13,140 nucleotides of DNA from Smittium culicis (GCA_001970855.1 LSSN01006089.1:1-13140), one strand, 5' to 3'. Positions 1-9,026 are shown, counted from the first letter of the stretch. Numbers and translations: made by a program. The notes: generated by a model from the letters alone, not told the origin.

Positions 1-30
1 CCCCCGCCCCAGCCCCAGCCCCAGCCCCAA
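1..30 (+). repeat. CCCCAG hexamer repeat coding Pro-Gln
   Basis: Three exact CCCCAG units at 7-24 are flanked by degenerate units (CCCCCG and CCCCAA). In the reading frame of the gene they encode alternating proline and glutamine, so this is a coding minisatellite that probably continues left of the window. Confidence 0.75.
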
Positions 31-801
31 AAACCCCCTCAGCCCAAAGCCTCTGGCCCCTTGCTCATTTCTCCCCACGATTTGCCAACCGGTAAAACCA
101 ACGTCGAAGTCAAAGTCGACGTCTCCAAAGCCGCCCCGCCCCAGCCCAAACCTCCAGCTCAGCCCGCAAAGCCCGCCCCCGCTCCCGCTCCTGCACCATC
201 CCACAAATGCAGCGGCTCTTGCTGCTGCTGCCCCGAATTCCCCAAACCCGTAGTTCCAAACTCCTGCTCCGAAGTCCACTACCACTACCACCTCAACACG
301 TCCTGTTCCTGCAACAAAGCGCCCCCCAAACCTGAGCCCAAACCCGAACCTAAACCCACCCCGCCGCCACCACCACCACCACCGCCTAAACCCAAATGCT
401 ACCGCATCTTCCCGGTCTTCAAGCAAATCGATTGCCCCGCAAAAATCCCTGGCGACAGCGACTGGCTGCCCGAAACGAAAGTCTACAAGAGCGCAGCCAA
501 CTACATGGTCCACGTCTTCTTGCCCTCAACGAAGAAGGCCGATATCGCCGCAAACGCCATCCTCGCCGACCTGCTCGACTCGTGCAAGACGCTGCTCGTC
601 CACGGCACCGCTTACTACCACTCCCACTGCTCAAGCACCTCCTTCACTGCCTCTGCCTCTGCCGCCCATTCCTGCGAATGCAGCCTCGTCGTCCCTATGC
701 CCTTCTCGAAATCTTTCGCTTTACCCGCAAACACTAAACTCGACATGATCTCTGCCACCTTCCAAGCTGAAGTCCTCGTCATCTCCATCCCCCTAATTTA
801 A
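1..801 (+). CDS. Proline-rich protein with Cys/His cluster and C-terminal Hsp20/alpha-crystallin-like domain (5' partial)
   Basis: The frame is open from base 1, so the true start lies outside the window; 266 codons are visible and the stop is TAA at 799-801. Visible residues 1-130 are low complexity: Pro-Gln, Pro-Ala, Pro-Lys/Glu repeats and a run of nine prolines. They enclose a Cys/His cluster (CSGSCCCC near residue 70, then a Cys, HYHYH, and CSC near 102). Residues about 155-266 read like an alpha-crystallin domain: VYKSAANYMVHVFLPS matches the usual start ending in LPG, LLVHG matches the L-V-x-G strand, FSKSFALP matches F-x-R-x-F-x-LP, and MISATFQAEVLVISIP matches the I-x-A...GVL-x-I-x-IP end. 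The canonical glycines of LPG and GVL are replaced (S and E), so this is a divergent member. Family knowledge suggests holdase-type chaperone activity; that function, and any metal or redox role for the Cys cluster, are inferences. GC-rich codon use contrasts with the AT-rich flank. Confidence 0.8.
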   Translation, partial: PPPQPQPQPQKPPQPKASGPLLISPHDLPTGKTNVEVKVDVSKAAPPQPKPPAQPAKPAPAPAPAPSHKCSGSCCCCPEFPKPVVPNSCSEVHYHYHLNTSCSCNKAPPKPEPKPEPKPTPPPPPPPPPKPKCYRIFPVFKQIDCPAKIPGDSDWLPETKVYKSAANYMVHVFLPSTKKADIAANAILADLLDSCKTLLVHGTAYYHSHCSSTSFTASASAAHSCECSLVVPMPFSKSFALPANTKLDMISATFQAEVLVISIPLI

Positions 802-1041
802 ACCAAAACTCTAAAAAAAAAAAAAAAACAATTTATCCAATCCACCCAGTTCCTTCATATTTATTATTCTTATATTCCTACTTTTAATCTCTTTCTTTCT
901 TTTCCTTTTTTATTTCAAAAATGGTTATTTTATACCTCATACTTTTATCTAATTTTCTTGATCTCTTAATCTCCAAAATACACTAGTATTAATCTTTTTC
1001 CTCACACCACTTTCTCATTACCCTTTTTTTTTATTTCGACC

Positions 1042-1063
1042 ATTTATTTATTTATTTATTTAT
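1042..1063. repeat. ATTT tetranucleotide microsatellite
   Basis: Five and a half uninterrupted ATTT units. Read on the minus strand it gives overlapping AATAAA motifs about 110-130 bases past the stop of the minus-strand gene, so it may double as that gene's poly(A) signal array. Confidence 0.8.
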
Positions 1064-1100
1064 CAAAATATCGCCTTTTACTACATATAAATTAATAATT

Positions 1101-1130
1101 CTACTCTCTACTCTACTATACTCTACTCTA
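1101..1130. repeat. Imperfect CTCTA pentanucleotide repeat
   Basis: A pyrimidine-rich stretch built from CTCTA/CTACT units with one interruption (CTATA). It lies in the convergent intergenic region, 40 bases past the stop codon of the minus-strand gene. No function is visible. Confidence 0.65.
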
Positions 1131-1169
1131 ATAAATAAAATTTATATATATACTAGTTATTTTCTTGAT

Positions 1170-3684
1170 CTAGTTTAGTCTGATCTTGTTTCTCTGCATA
1201 AATTCCCTGATCATATGCTGACAAAACTCGGCGACGTCCAGCGGATCCGACATCGCGCTCAATGGGTACACCAACCCCTTGTCCTCAACAAGTACGTCTC
1301 CCGATATCTCCTCGTAGCTGTCCCTCTCCCCATCATCGCCCCAACTCCTACTCCTCCCTCCACCTCCACCCGCACCACTTTGGTTTGCCACCCCAATCAC
1401 CCGCTTCCACAGCTTCGGATACTTCGCCTGCAAAATCGCCGGGTCGAGCACGCCCCCGCCGCCCGATAGATTCTCCGTCGCTATATCCATCCACTGCTTG
1501 CTCTTGATCAGGTGCTCATACGCTAGCTTCGTGTCGGCTGCTCCTGACCCTGATCCTGCTCCTGCCGACGACGACTGCTGCTTTTTAGACCACTGCACGC
1601 TGAGCCCCGCTTTGCCCGCCCCGCCGTTACCGTCCCTCTCCTCCGCATCGCCCGCATGGCCTTGCTCGTGCGCCTGGTCCGCCGACGCCGACGCTGATGC
1701 TGCCATCATCAGCCGCGTCCGCCCCGCCACAAACGCCACGTTCGCCATCAGCAGCGCGTTCAGCTGCATGACGACGTCGCTCACATTGCCCTTGCGCCCG
1801 CCGCCATGGCGCGCCTGCTCGCTCGCGCACTTCGCGTGTATGAAGCTGCCGATGCCGAAAATCGACTCCCACCCGCTGATCTGCGCAGCCGGCCCGCTAA
1901 CATTTTCTGCGTACTTGAAGCTCTTCGTGTAGCAGATCAAGCTCTCCAGGTAGTTGATCAGCGCGTCCTGCGTCGAGTAGCTGATACAGCTGTCCCCCGC
2001 GTACTTGTACCTCTTGCCGGACTTCGTCTCGCTCGCGTACCTCGCTAGCCACAATTCGCTCGTTGCCGCGTGCTTGCTGCTTCCCGCCGGGCTTTTCCTC
2101 TTCCTGTTGCTGCTAACCTCGCTGTTCTGCGACCCTGTTTCGAAATTCCCGCTATTCGACGAAGTTGTGCTGTTCGTTTTATACATTTTTTTAGGCGTCC
2201 GTATTTCTGGCGTCTGCAATAAATGCCTGCTACCTCCCGCCTCAAAACTCGGCTTTGGTGTGCGCTTGTTCTCGCTTTGCACGTCTATGTTTGCTGTTTG
2301 ATGGTGCCGCTGCTGCTGCTGCTGCTGGTTCTGCTGGTACTGAGAATGGCTATTGCTTGCATTTGAAGGTGTTTTGTAGCTATGGCTCGAATCTTTCTTT
2401 CCCTCTTTAATTTCGTCATCTTGTCCAAACGGTCTAATTTTTGCTTGCTCTATATATGTGCTAACATTAGCTTCTGTTCTTATAGTCTGCTTTAGAGGAC
2501 TCTTAGTCTCTTCACTTCTGTTGCTACTGTTATTTTTACTTTCATTTCTAGTTCTTCTATCTTGGCCTCCTAATTCTCCTGCTAAAATCTGTCTTTTAGG
2601 TGATTTACTTTCATTTTCAGCAGCTTTATGTGTTTCTAATTCTTGAATAAGAGGCGTATCAAGATTAACAGAGCTTTTTAGTATTTTAATAACATTTTGT
2701 TTTTTCCTCGAACTCAGGCCAAAACGGATTTTAAAGCTCTTCTTATGGTTTTCAGTATCACTAAAAATAATAAAATGCTAGTCAGTATTGTATGTTATAT
2801 TATATTGCTACATTATTTATGATTTATTATATAAATATAAAAGTAGCAGCTAACGCATTAAAATACCTTTTAATAGTAGTTTTTGGATTTTTTTCTAACA
2901 AGTCCCAATCAATTCGATCTAGCTTTTGCGGTAAAGGTACTAGCATTTCCTAATTTCAACATCAAAAATGAATTAAAAAATTTAATAAGCACTAAATACT
3001 CTAGGTTTTTTTAAATCGTAATGTATAAAAATTACATGTAATGCAAGGCCAATTTCGGAAATATTGAATGATTTCAATGAGAAAATCTAAAGCAAAAAGT
3101 TAAAAGTTGCAAAGTTAAAAAAATGCATTTTTTTAAAAGATAAAAAGAATAGGTAAATTTAGGTATATAAAAGTTCATAACGAGTAAAAAAAAAAGATTT
3201 AAAATAAAAAATTGGTTACATTCAGAGGAACTTTTGAAGTTGAATTCGAGTTCATTTTTGCGACTTGATCATTAAGCAAATCAAATATCGAATTTTGGTT
3301 TTGGTTCTGTTTAGAATTACTAGCTTCGTTTTTACAATCGAGAATAGGTGTATTTAGCTTTATTGAAGAATTTTCAGGATTAACAGGCGGAAGTTTTGAT
3401 TTGGTCGATTGGGGGGGAATTGGTGTTTTATCGACTTTTTTGCCTTCAAATGAAGAGCAAGTATTGGGTGTTGTTTGGCCGGACTGTTTGGAGTGTTCTT
3501 TATATGCATGTCTTCTATGCTTTAAATTGATGAAAGAGTAGCCGCAATCGACGATTTCGAAAGGATCTGCTCCGAAAAAGGAATAGAAATCACTCACGTC
3601 AGAAATTATTTCGCTCTTATTTGGCAACAAATCTATAATTTGTTCAGTGTATCTGTTTGTTTGAGGACGTGTTTCCTGTGACAT
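1170..3684 (-). CDS. Putative AF4/FMR2 (AFF)-like nuclear scaffold protein, four-exon model
   Basis: Model: exons 3684-3220, 3086-3000, 2949-2867 and 2760-1170, totalling 2226 coding bases (741 residues, stop TAG). ATG at 3684 follows an in-frame TAA by two codons. The last exon stays open to 2780 with no ATG upstream of 2282, so it must be spliced; joining 2867 to 2760 is well supported. The two upstream joins are phase-compatible but weaker. If they are wrong, one gene starts at ATG 2946 (556 residues) and a second is a 161-residue ORF at 3684-3199. Residues about 60-445 are polar and disordered (Ser, Lys, Asn, Gln). Residues about 446-563 are helical (SELWLARYASE, KRYKYAGDS, YLESLICYTKSFKYAE, LNALLMANVAFVAG). 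Gly/Ser/Ala-rich inserts follow, then LIKSKQWMDIATENL and a C-terminal GLVYPLSAMSDPLDVAEF block. This order resembles the AFF C-terminal homology domain of super elongation complex scaffolds. The assignment is by pattern memory, not a search. Confidence 0.62.
2310..2327 (-). repeat. CAG trinucleotide repeat (poly-Gln)
   Basis: Six uninterrupted CAG codons on the coding (minus) strand, embedded in a QQNQQQQQQRHHQ stretch of the AFF-like protein. It lies close to the position where coding composition changes from AT-rich to GC-rich. Confidence 0.85.
2761..2866 (-). other. Intron 3 of the AFF-like gene (106 bases)
   Basis: On the minus strand the donor is AAAAG|GTATTT and the acceptor is TTATTTTTAG|TGA. 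A CTGAC branch-point-like motif lies 20 bases before the end of the acceptor AG. The intron contains stop codons in the downstream reading frame, and its removal joins the exons in phase 2, giving an AGT (Ser) codon. This is the best supported intron in the window. Confidence 0.8.
2950..2999 (-). other. Candidate intron 2 of the AFF-like gene (50 bases)
   Basis: On the minus strand the donor is CCTAGA|GTATTT, the same six intron bases as intron 3, and the acceptor is GAAATTAG|GAAATG. Both flanking frames are in phase 0. No strong branch point is visible and 50 bases is short. The alternative is that translation begins at the ATG at 2946 and this segment is 5' untranslated sequence. Confidence 0.5.
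3087..3219 (-). other. Candidate intron 1 of the AFF-like gene (133 bases)
   Basis: On the minus strand the acceptor is very good: two TTTAAC branch-like motifs, then a pyrimidine-rich CTTTTTGC run and TTTAG. The donor AAT|GTAACC is less typical. Splicing is phase 0 on both sides and links VPLN to the 29-codon open exon beginning IFSLK. If unspliced, the first exon runs on for six codons and ends at a TAA at 3199-3201. Confidence 0.5.
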
Positions 3685-5896
3685 TGTAGTTTATATTTTG
3701 CCTGGAAGTATTAAATTTGACTTGAGGAGGAACTACAAGTATGCCCAGGGTTCAAAAAAGACTGATATAGTATGACGTGGTTTTTAAAGGGTTAATCGCA
3801 ATAAGATAGGTTCAGGTATTTGGTAAAATAATTAGACAGAAAAAATAAATATGAATATGATCCAAAAAGGACTAATGTAAACAGATAAGACAGTTAGTTG
3901 TCGCACAAGTACAAAAACTGACTTTAACGCATATATCAGCAGCCTTATGGTTTATTTAGCAGGTTAGAGTTTTATAATTAACTTATTAGCAGTTATTGCC
4001 ATTAGCTATAACTGTTTTGCTTTATCCAATTTCTCAGACGCGTTACACTTTCTGCAGTCTTATAATCCTCACCCCCATACTCCACTGACTCATAACTATT
4101 GGACATCTACGAGAAAGTGATAACAGAATTAAATAACTGGCTGCCAATAGATAAGCAGCACTGCATTTACTGCCCCAGCAGGTCTATAATTAAATCATCC
4201 TTCTACTTCGTCTTATTCAATAGAATGGAAATGACCCACATTGTTACGTATTATTTCTTTATTTTATCAAATACAAATCCCAGTCCTCAAACCTGCATAA
4301 CAGCTATTGCAAATCAATTACTACTTGGCTGATTAAATAATTTTGCCTATACAACTATATACTCATCCTCTTGCCTCTACCCCTCGAAGCTAAAAACAAA
4401 ACTTTGTAGCATCCAAATAGAATTATAACCTTGCCCTTCTTTATATAAAACTTTTATCTGTAATCTTTTTTTTCTTTTAAAATTGGGAGACTTCCGTAGA
4501 GCTGGCGCTTTCTTAAATTAAATTTCCATATTCTAAGAAATAATTTCAAGTTTTAAATCGTATAGGAAAATAATATCGAATAAATTATATGGAACTCTCT
4601 ATAAATTTTTCACTTCTTATTTTCAAATGAAATACTTTTTAATAAAAACTACACTAATTAAAAGTATATCACATTAAAATTTAATTTTATTTACCCTTTA
4701 ACCCATTCCAATCAAACACTATTATACTTATTTAATAACCACAACCGATAAATCTTTTAAGAATAAGCTAGTATTGGATTCGATATACATCATAGCCAAT
4801 AATTCAATATATTGTATATTAGCTTATCTTTTCAGCTTAAAGTTATTAGATTTGTCTATACTTTGGGAGTATGAAAAAAGCCAACAGTCTCTGAAAGGTT
4901 CAATAAAATATTGCCAATTTATACATAATAAAAATTTTGGAATATTTTTTATGTATGAATAAACAAATAAAAAATATTATTTCAACTGTAGAAAAAAAAT
5001 TTTTTATTTTAAAAAATTCAATAAAGTTTAAAATATGTATTTTATTTCTATTATAAAACCAGATATACTATTAAACTGCGAATACTTTTGCTTTTTAATA
5101 CTGTAGATGTATGAAAATTTAATTTTAAAACATCTTATAAGTATATATCTATGATTTAAAACATTGAATTATCAATAAAAAAAATCTATTAAAGAATTTT
5201 TTAATATAAAATTTTATTCATTTTTTAACTCTTATTATCAATCCATTAAAACTGTCTCTACATTAGCCAAAAAAAAAAAAAGTAATCCTTATAAAAAACT
5301 GGTACTATTTCTTATTAAACATCTTAATCTTATTATGAATGAAACATACTTAAAGCATTACGATAAATTGTTTTTTTTTATCCACGCTATTTCAAAAAAT
5401 TTGAATAAAACTACAATTTACAAAAAAGCTATAATCAAATGAGAAAGAAAGTTTTATGAATTAGAATAAAAGATAAAAAAAAAACAATAATTTTCCGATT
5501 AGAAATATTATATTCAATCGGTATATAAAATCATAATTTTAGTATCCGAAAAATAGTGAATTTATTAATTTAAAAGGCGTTTGGATTCTTTGAAACGCCG
5601 ATAAATAGATTACAAAATCTTCATAATGGTAATCTTTGACTCAGAATACTTCATATATGATATATAAATCATTGGGATACTTCTTTTATATCTATATTTT
5701 TTATAATCAGATTGATTTTTCTTGTATTTATAGTAAATATTAATAGTTGCATAAACTTCTTTTAGTTGATTTAAATAAAGCTTCATAAAAATTAATTAAG
5801 ACTATTATAACTTCGCTATTTAAACGCATATATTTTTTGTTTAATATATTCTTATTACAAGTAAAAAAACTGCTACATAGCATAAAAATCTACTAT
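3685..5896. other. Intergenic region, AT-rich, no supported gene
   Basis: Upstream (5') side of the AFF-like gene and downstream (3') side of the secreted-protein gene. The part from 3685 to about 4450 is clearly less AT-rich than the rest and may hold promoter sequence or a degraded coding relic. It includes a frame open from 4096 to 4332 without an early ATG. From about 4450 to 5896 the sequence is mostly A/T with frequent stops in all frames, A-runs (13 A at 5269-5281) and no tRNA-like or repeat structure that I can see. Confidence 0.6.
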
Positions 5897-5986
5897 TTAA
5901 TCAAGGATATAACCAGAACCGCAATTCTTCCTAGGCTCGCAGGCTTTAGACTCAAAACCATTATTTTTCTCATGATTACAACCAGG
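5897..5986 (-). other. In-frame continuation of the secreted gene past its TAA
   Basis: After the TAA at 5989-5987 the same frame runs for 29 further codons to a second TAA at 5899-5897. The stretch starts PGCNHEKNNGF and contains three more cysteines (CEPRKNCGSGY), in keeping with a Cys-rich secreted protein. Its base composition matches the gene rather than the AT-rich flank. It is read here as former or conditionally translated C-terminus: nonsense mutation, readthrough, or a sequencing error. Confidence 0.55.
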
Positions 5987-6403
5987 TTAATAACCAATGT
6001 TTGAATCTTGATGATTATGATGTCCACAATGACAATGCGAATGATCGTTTTTGGGCTTGTACATAAAAGACGAGAATAAGTGCCCATAATCCTTGATGTT
6101 ATCTCCTGGGGCACCAGAAATTGAAATGATTCTTTCTTTCATAATTCCGTTGCAACATGGTTCTGTATACATCCTGACAACATCTAATGCAGGTCCATAG
6201 AATGCAGCAGAAGCGAATTTCCCAACAGTATAGCATCTATTTGGTATAGGAGAAATAGACTTGATTTTTTCATTATAATAACTGTGTCTGAAGAAATCAA
6301 AATTGGCTGGGGATTTTGGCACCGCGCTACATGTTGCAATAAACGCAAGAGTAGCTGCAACTAATACAAACCCTAAGCTGTTATTCAAAAAAAATCTGAC
6401 CAT
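5987..6403 (-). CDS. Small secreted Cys-containing protein with His/Cys-rich tail
   Basis: The ORF is 138 residues from ATG at 6403-6401 to TAA at 5989-5987. Residues 1-27 form a clear signal peptide: a basic start, a hydrophobic core (GFVLVAATLAFIAT) and likely cleavage after CSA, so the product should be secreted. The mature part has Cys at 57, 83, 84, 124 and 126; CYTVGKF, then RMYTEPCCNG and HLFSSFMYK give a beta-strand-like pattern. This loosely recalls small fungal secreted proteins of beta/gamma-crystallin-like organisation, but I do not recognise the family. The tail HSHCHCGHHNH looks able to bind metal. The gene is visibly less AT-rich than its surroundings, which supports real coding. 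A TATA-like box lies about 100 bases upstream. The same frame continues sensibly beyond the stop, so the gene may be a recent nonsense allele or use readthrough. Confidence 0.75.
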   Translation of the reverse strand: MVRFFLNNSLGFVLVAATLAFIATCSAVPKSPANFDFFRHSYYNEKIKSISPIPNRCYTVGKFASAAFYGPALDVVRMYTEPCCNGIMKERIISISGAPGDNIKDYGHLFSSFMYKPKNDHSHCHCGHHNHQDSNIGY

Positions 6404-6506
6404 TTTTAATATTTATCTTATTAATTGAAGAAGTATTTTCTAGGATTCTCAAAATAATTTCAAAGTAAGATGGTTTGAATGTTGGGATAATAGTCAATTA
6501 TCGCTT

Positions 6507-6514
6507 TATTTATA
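6507..6514 (-). promoter_or_regulatory. TATA-box-like element of the secreted-protein gene
   Basis: On the minus strand the sequence is TATAAATA, 103 bases upstream of the ATG at 6403, a sensible distance for a fungal TATA box. In sequence this AT-rich such motifs arise by chance, so the call rests mainly on position. Confidence 0.4.
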
Positions 6515-6928
6515 GTTTTTTTTTCGTTTCAAAAAAGCAGAATTTTTTAAAGATATTCTATCAAGAAGCGATAAACACTTTGAACCTTATAGCATAATTA
6601 TAGTATCTTTTAAGGCATATTATAATTCTTTCATCAATAAAATTTTCTATAATCTAATTAGCATAATAATGAAAATACAAAAAATTAGATTAAAATACGG
6701 ATTATTTCTATACAAATATTAAGCATAAATTAATAAAATAACCGTCAAAAATTAAAGCTCTGTTTTCATTATTGATATAAAAATATACTTTGTGCTATTT
6801 TCACTTTAAATTTTTTTCATCAAATGCAGCGCTTTTTATGCAAAAAATATATTGTAGCATTGAGCTTAAGATTTGTGATTTATAACCTTATAATTAATGC
6901 AAGATTTTGATAGAGCGATATAGTCAAT

Positions 6929-6960
6929 GTTCAATTGAAATACGTCATGTAATATTGAAC
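6929..6960. repeat. Short inverted repeat GTTCAAT...ATTGAAC
   Basis: Perfect 7-base arms separated by 18 bases that include TACGTCAT, a match to an ATF/CREB-type half site. It lies in the gene-empty tract. Chance occurrence is quite possible. Confidence 0.35.
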
Positions 6961-8187
6961 GCCCCACTACTACCGAAAAAAAATTAAATAAAATCGACTT
7001 TTTTAGAATATAAATCAGCAGGAAAATCTAGACCCTTTTTCAATATAAGCTCATAGAGCGTATTAATTTTGATTATATTTACTCTTTCCAGTATATTTTT
7101 TTTTATTTAGTCTACGATTTATAGTCAACTTTTTATATTACCAATAACTTTGTTGCAAGACCCTAATAAATTTTTTACCTAGAATATTAGTGTATAATAA
7201 ATTTACTTATCAACTCGCTTATAGCTTATAAATTAATCTATAAATCATTCTTTTAAAGAATTTTTATCGTTAAAGGGTTAATTTTTCAACTGCAATTCAA
7301 GTTTTTTGATATACTAATATTAGCAGCCATTTTTCAGCTATGCAACTTTTAAACAAAGAATTGATAGTTTTTTGTCTATCAAATATATTCACATAAATAA
7401 ATAATTACTAAAAAAATAATAGCGATTTAAGATTTTATATTATATAGAATTAAGCATATTCGCGCATAAAAGCGTTTACTATTACATGCGAGGTTACATT
7501 GTGGCGAATAATATTTTCTATTAATTAATTCCGCGCTTTCAGCTTTAATTTTATTTCTAATATCATGAAAATTATGCTAATAATTTTTTTGATACAGTTA
7601 GTTTATTTGTTCACTTGACACTAGCGAATAGAGTAACTAGTAAAAAAATCTCCGCTTATGCTAAGAATCTGGAATTTATGCATCTCAATATCTTTATTGT
7701 TTTATAATTAAATAAATAATAAAATATTAAATTAAGATAAAACTGGTTGTACCTACGATTATATTAGAGCAATAAGATTAAAAATTGAAAAACAATTAAT
7801 CTTATTAATTATTGGTTAAAATAGAATTTGTAATTTTATAAACTTTTACAAAGTAAAAATATTGTAAAAGAAATTTAAAAAAAAATACTAGTTATGATTA
7901 TATTTAATTTTAATCGCCTACGCTACTAATTAGAATAAAATATAATTGTCTGTAAATGCATTAAATGCGAGATTCTTTTGTGAAGCTGAATCTGATTGGT
8001 AATACGGAAAAAACGTACAATTTTTGAAAATAGCGGCGAATACAATAGAATTTAAAAAATTGAAAAAATCAGTATTAAAATATTTTTTTTCTAAATATAT
8101 TTTAAAAAAATGGTCGTTTTTTATAAATTGATAAAATTAACATATTTGAAAAACTAGAAAATTCAGTATTATATAATGAATAAATTC

Positions 8188-8246
8188 AAAAAAAAAAAAA
8201 ACCTTCTTTATTTAAAGATAGCTATCAAAAAAAAAAAATTTTTTTT
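8188..8246. repeat. Clustered homopolymer tracts (A14, A12T8)
   Basis: A run of 14 A at 8188-8201 is followed 25 bases later by 12 A immediately joined to 8 T (8227-8246), a self-complementary A-tract/T-tract. Such tracts exclude nucleosomes and are slippage-prone. Lengths should be treated as uncertain. Confidence 0.6.
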
Positions 8247-9026
8247 GAAAATTTCTGTAGCAGCACCATAATAAACAATTATGTAGATCATGAAAAAAAT
8301 TGATATGTTTACTAAATTTCGATAAAAGTATTTTAAACCTCGTTAAAAAATGCAAGAAATATGCTTGAAAAAATAAAAATTATAATTAAATAAAAAATAT
8401 GTTCTGAAATATTGCCACCTTTGACAACAAACGGTGCAATATAATTATTTTATTAAATCATTTTCTAGTTTTTTATATATCCGTTAGGCTCTTTATCTAA
8501 TTATCTTATTCTAAGCTACTGGTGGTTAAAGATATGCTATCGTATGGATATTTGTTAAAATATCTATAGTATAATTTCTATTATTAAACCAATTTAGATT
8601 CTTTTTATAAGTAAACGAGCAATACAAATCATCGTTCATGTTATTATTAATCCCTCAATTTAGTTGTAAAAAAATTAAAATATGAATATCGATAGAAATA
8701 TTACTTACTTAGTAATTTTTTTATAATAAATTTCATAAAAAAATAATAATAAAGATATATATAATTACCTACTGTTCATACTTTATGGAAAAAAATCATA
8801 ATCTTCACATTTTATGTTATTATTAATTTCCTTCAGAAATATTATTATCCGTATTCTTTTTCTAGATTTAATACAAGTTAAATCATAAATATTTGCTGTT
8901 TTAATTTTTTAAAATAAAATATTTCGCAAAAAACAAATCATAAGAGAATAGATTATATCACAACGATGTATTCCACTCACATCTAAAGTTAAAAGAACAA
9001 GAAAACAAATTGAGTGCAAATGTGCC

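Larger units (their letters stand above)
802..1169. terminator. Convergent 3' intergenic region
   Basis: This 368-base AT-rich gap lies between the stop codons of two convergent genes and should carry both polyadenylation regions. A 16-base A run at 813-828 follows the left gene directly. AATAAA-type signals for the minus-strand gene occur several times within the TTTATT-containing repeat at 1042-1063. For the plus-strand gene an AATAAA is present near 1131. No cleavage site can be fixed from sequence alone. Confidence 0.5.

Noticed and set aside
396..737. ORFs in other frames over the left gene (plus 396-737, minus 419-634)
   Set aside because: Arg/Leu/Pro-rich shadow products of GC-rich coding sequence. 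The chosen frame carries the domain-like pattern and runs through the whole segment.
1498..1932. Plus-strand ORF of 144 codons opposite the AFF-like gene, and the other plus-strand ORFs between 1215 and 2646
   Set aside because: They lie antisense to the spliced gene. Their products are low-complexity mirror sequence (Ala/Pro/Ser/Leu-rich) and open frames are expected opposite GC-rich codons or Ser/Lys-rich coding.
1627..2245. Alternate-frame minus ORFs (1627-1872 and 2045-2245)
   Set aside because: Shadows inside the long exon of the AFF-like gene, with Arg-rich non-descript products.
3163..3174. Plus-strand TATATAAAAG box
   Set aside because: It points to the right with no plus-strand gene downstream and lies within the candidate intron 1 of the minus-strand gene.
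3721..3770. GGTTCAA resembling a tRNA B box
   Set aside because: No A box or cloverleaf arms around it; the following bases are an A run.
4774..4962. 62-codon plus ORF
   Set aside because: Starts at TTG, has no ATG near its start and its composition matches the AT-rich background.
5893..6114. 73-codon minus ORF overlapping the secreted-protein gene
   Set aside because: It is in another frame, its product is Ile/Val-rich and low-complexity, and the main frame has a signal peptide and cysteine pattern instead.
3785..7282. 12-mer TAAAGGGTTAAT occurring at 3785-3796 and 7271-7282
   Set aside because: Two copies of a mostly A/T word in 13 kb of AT-rich DNA can be coincidental, and the flanks do not match.
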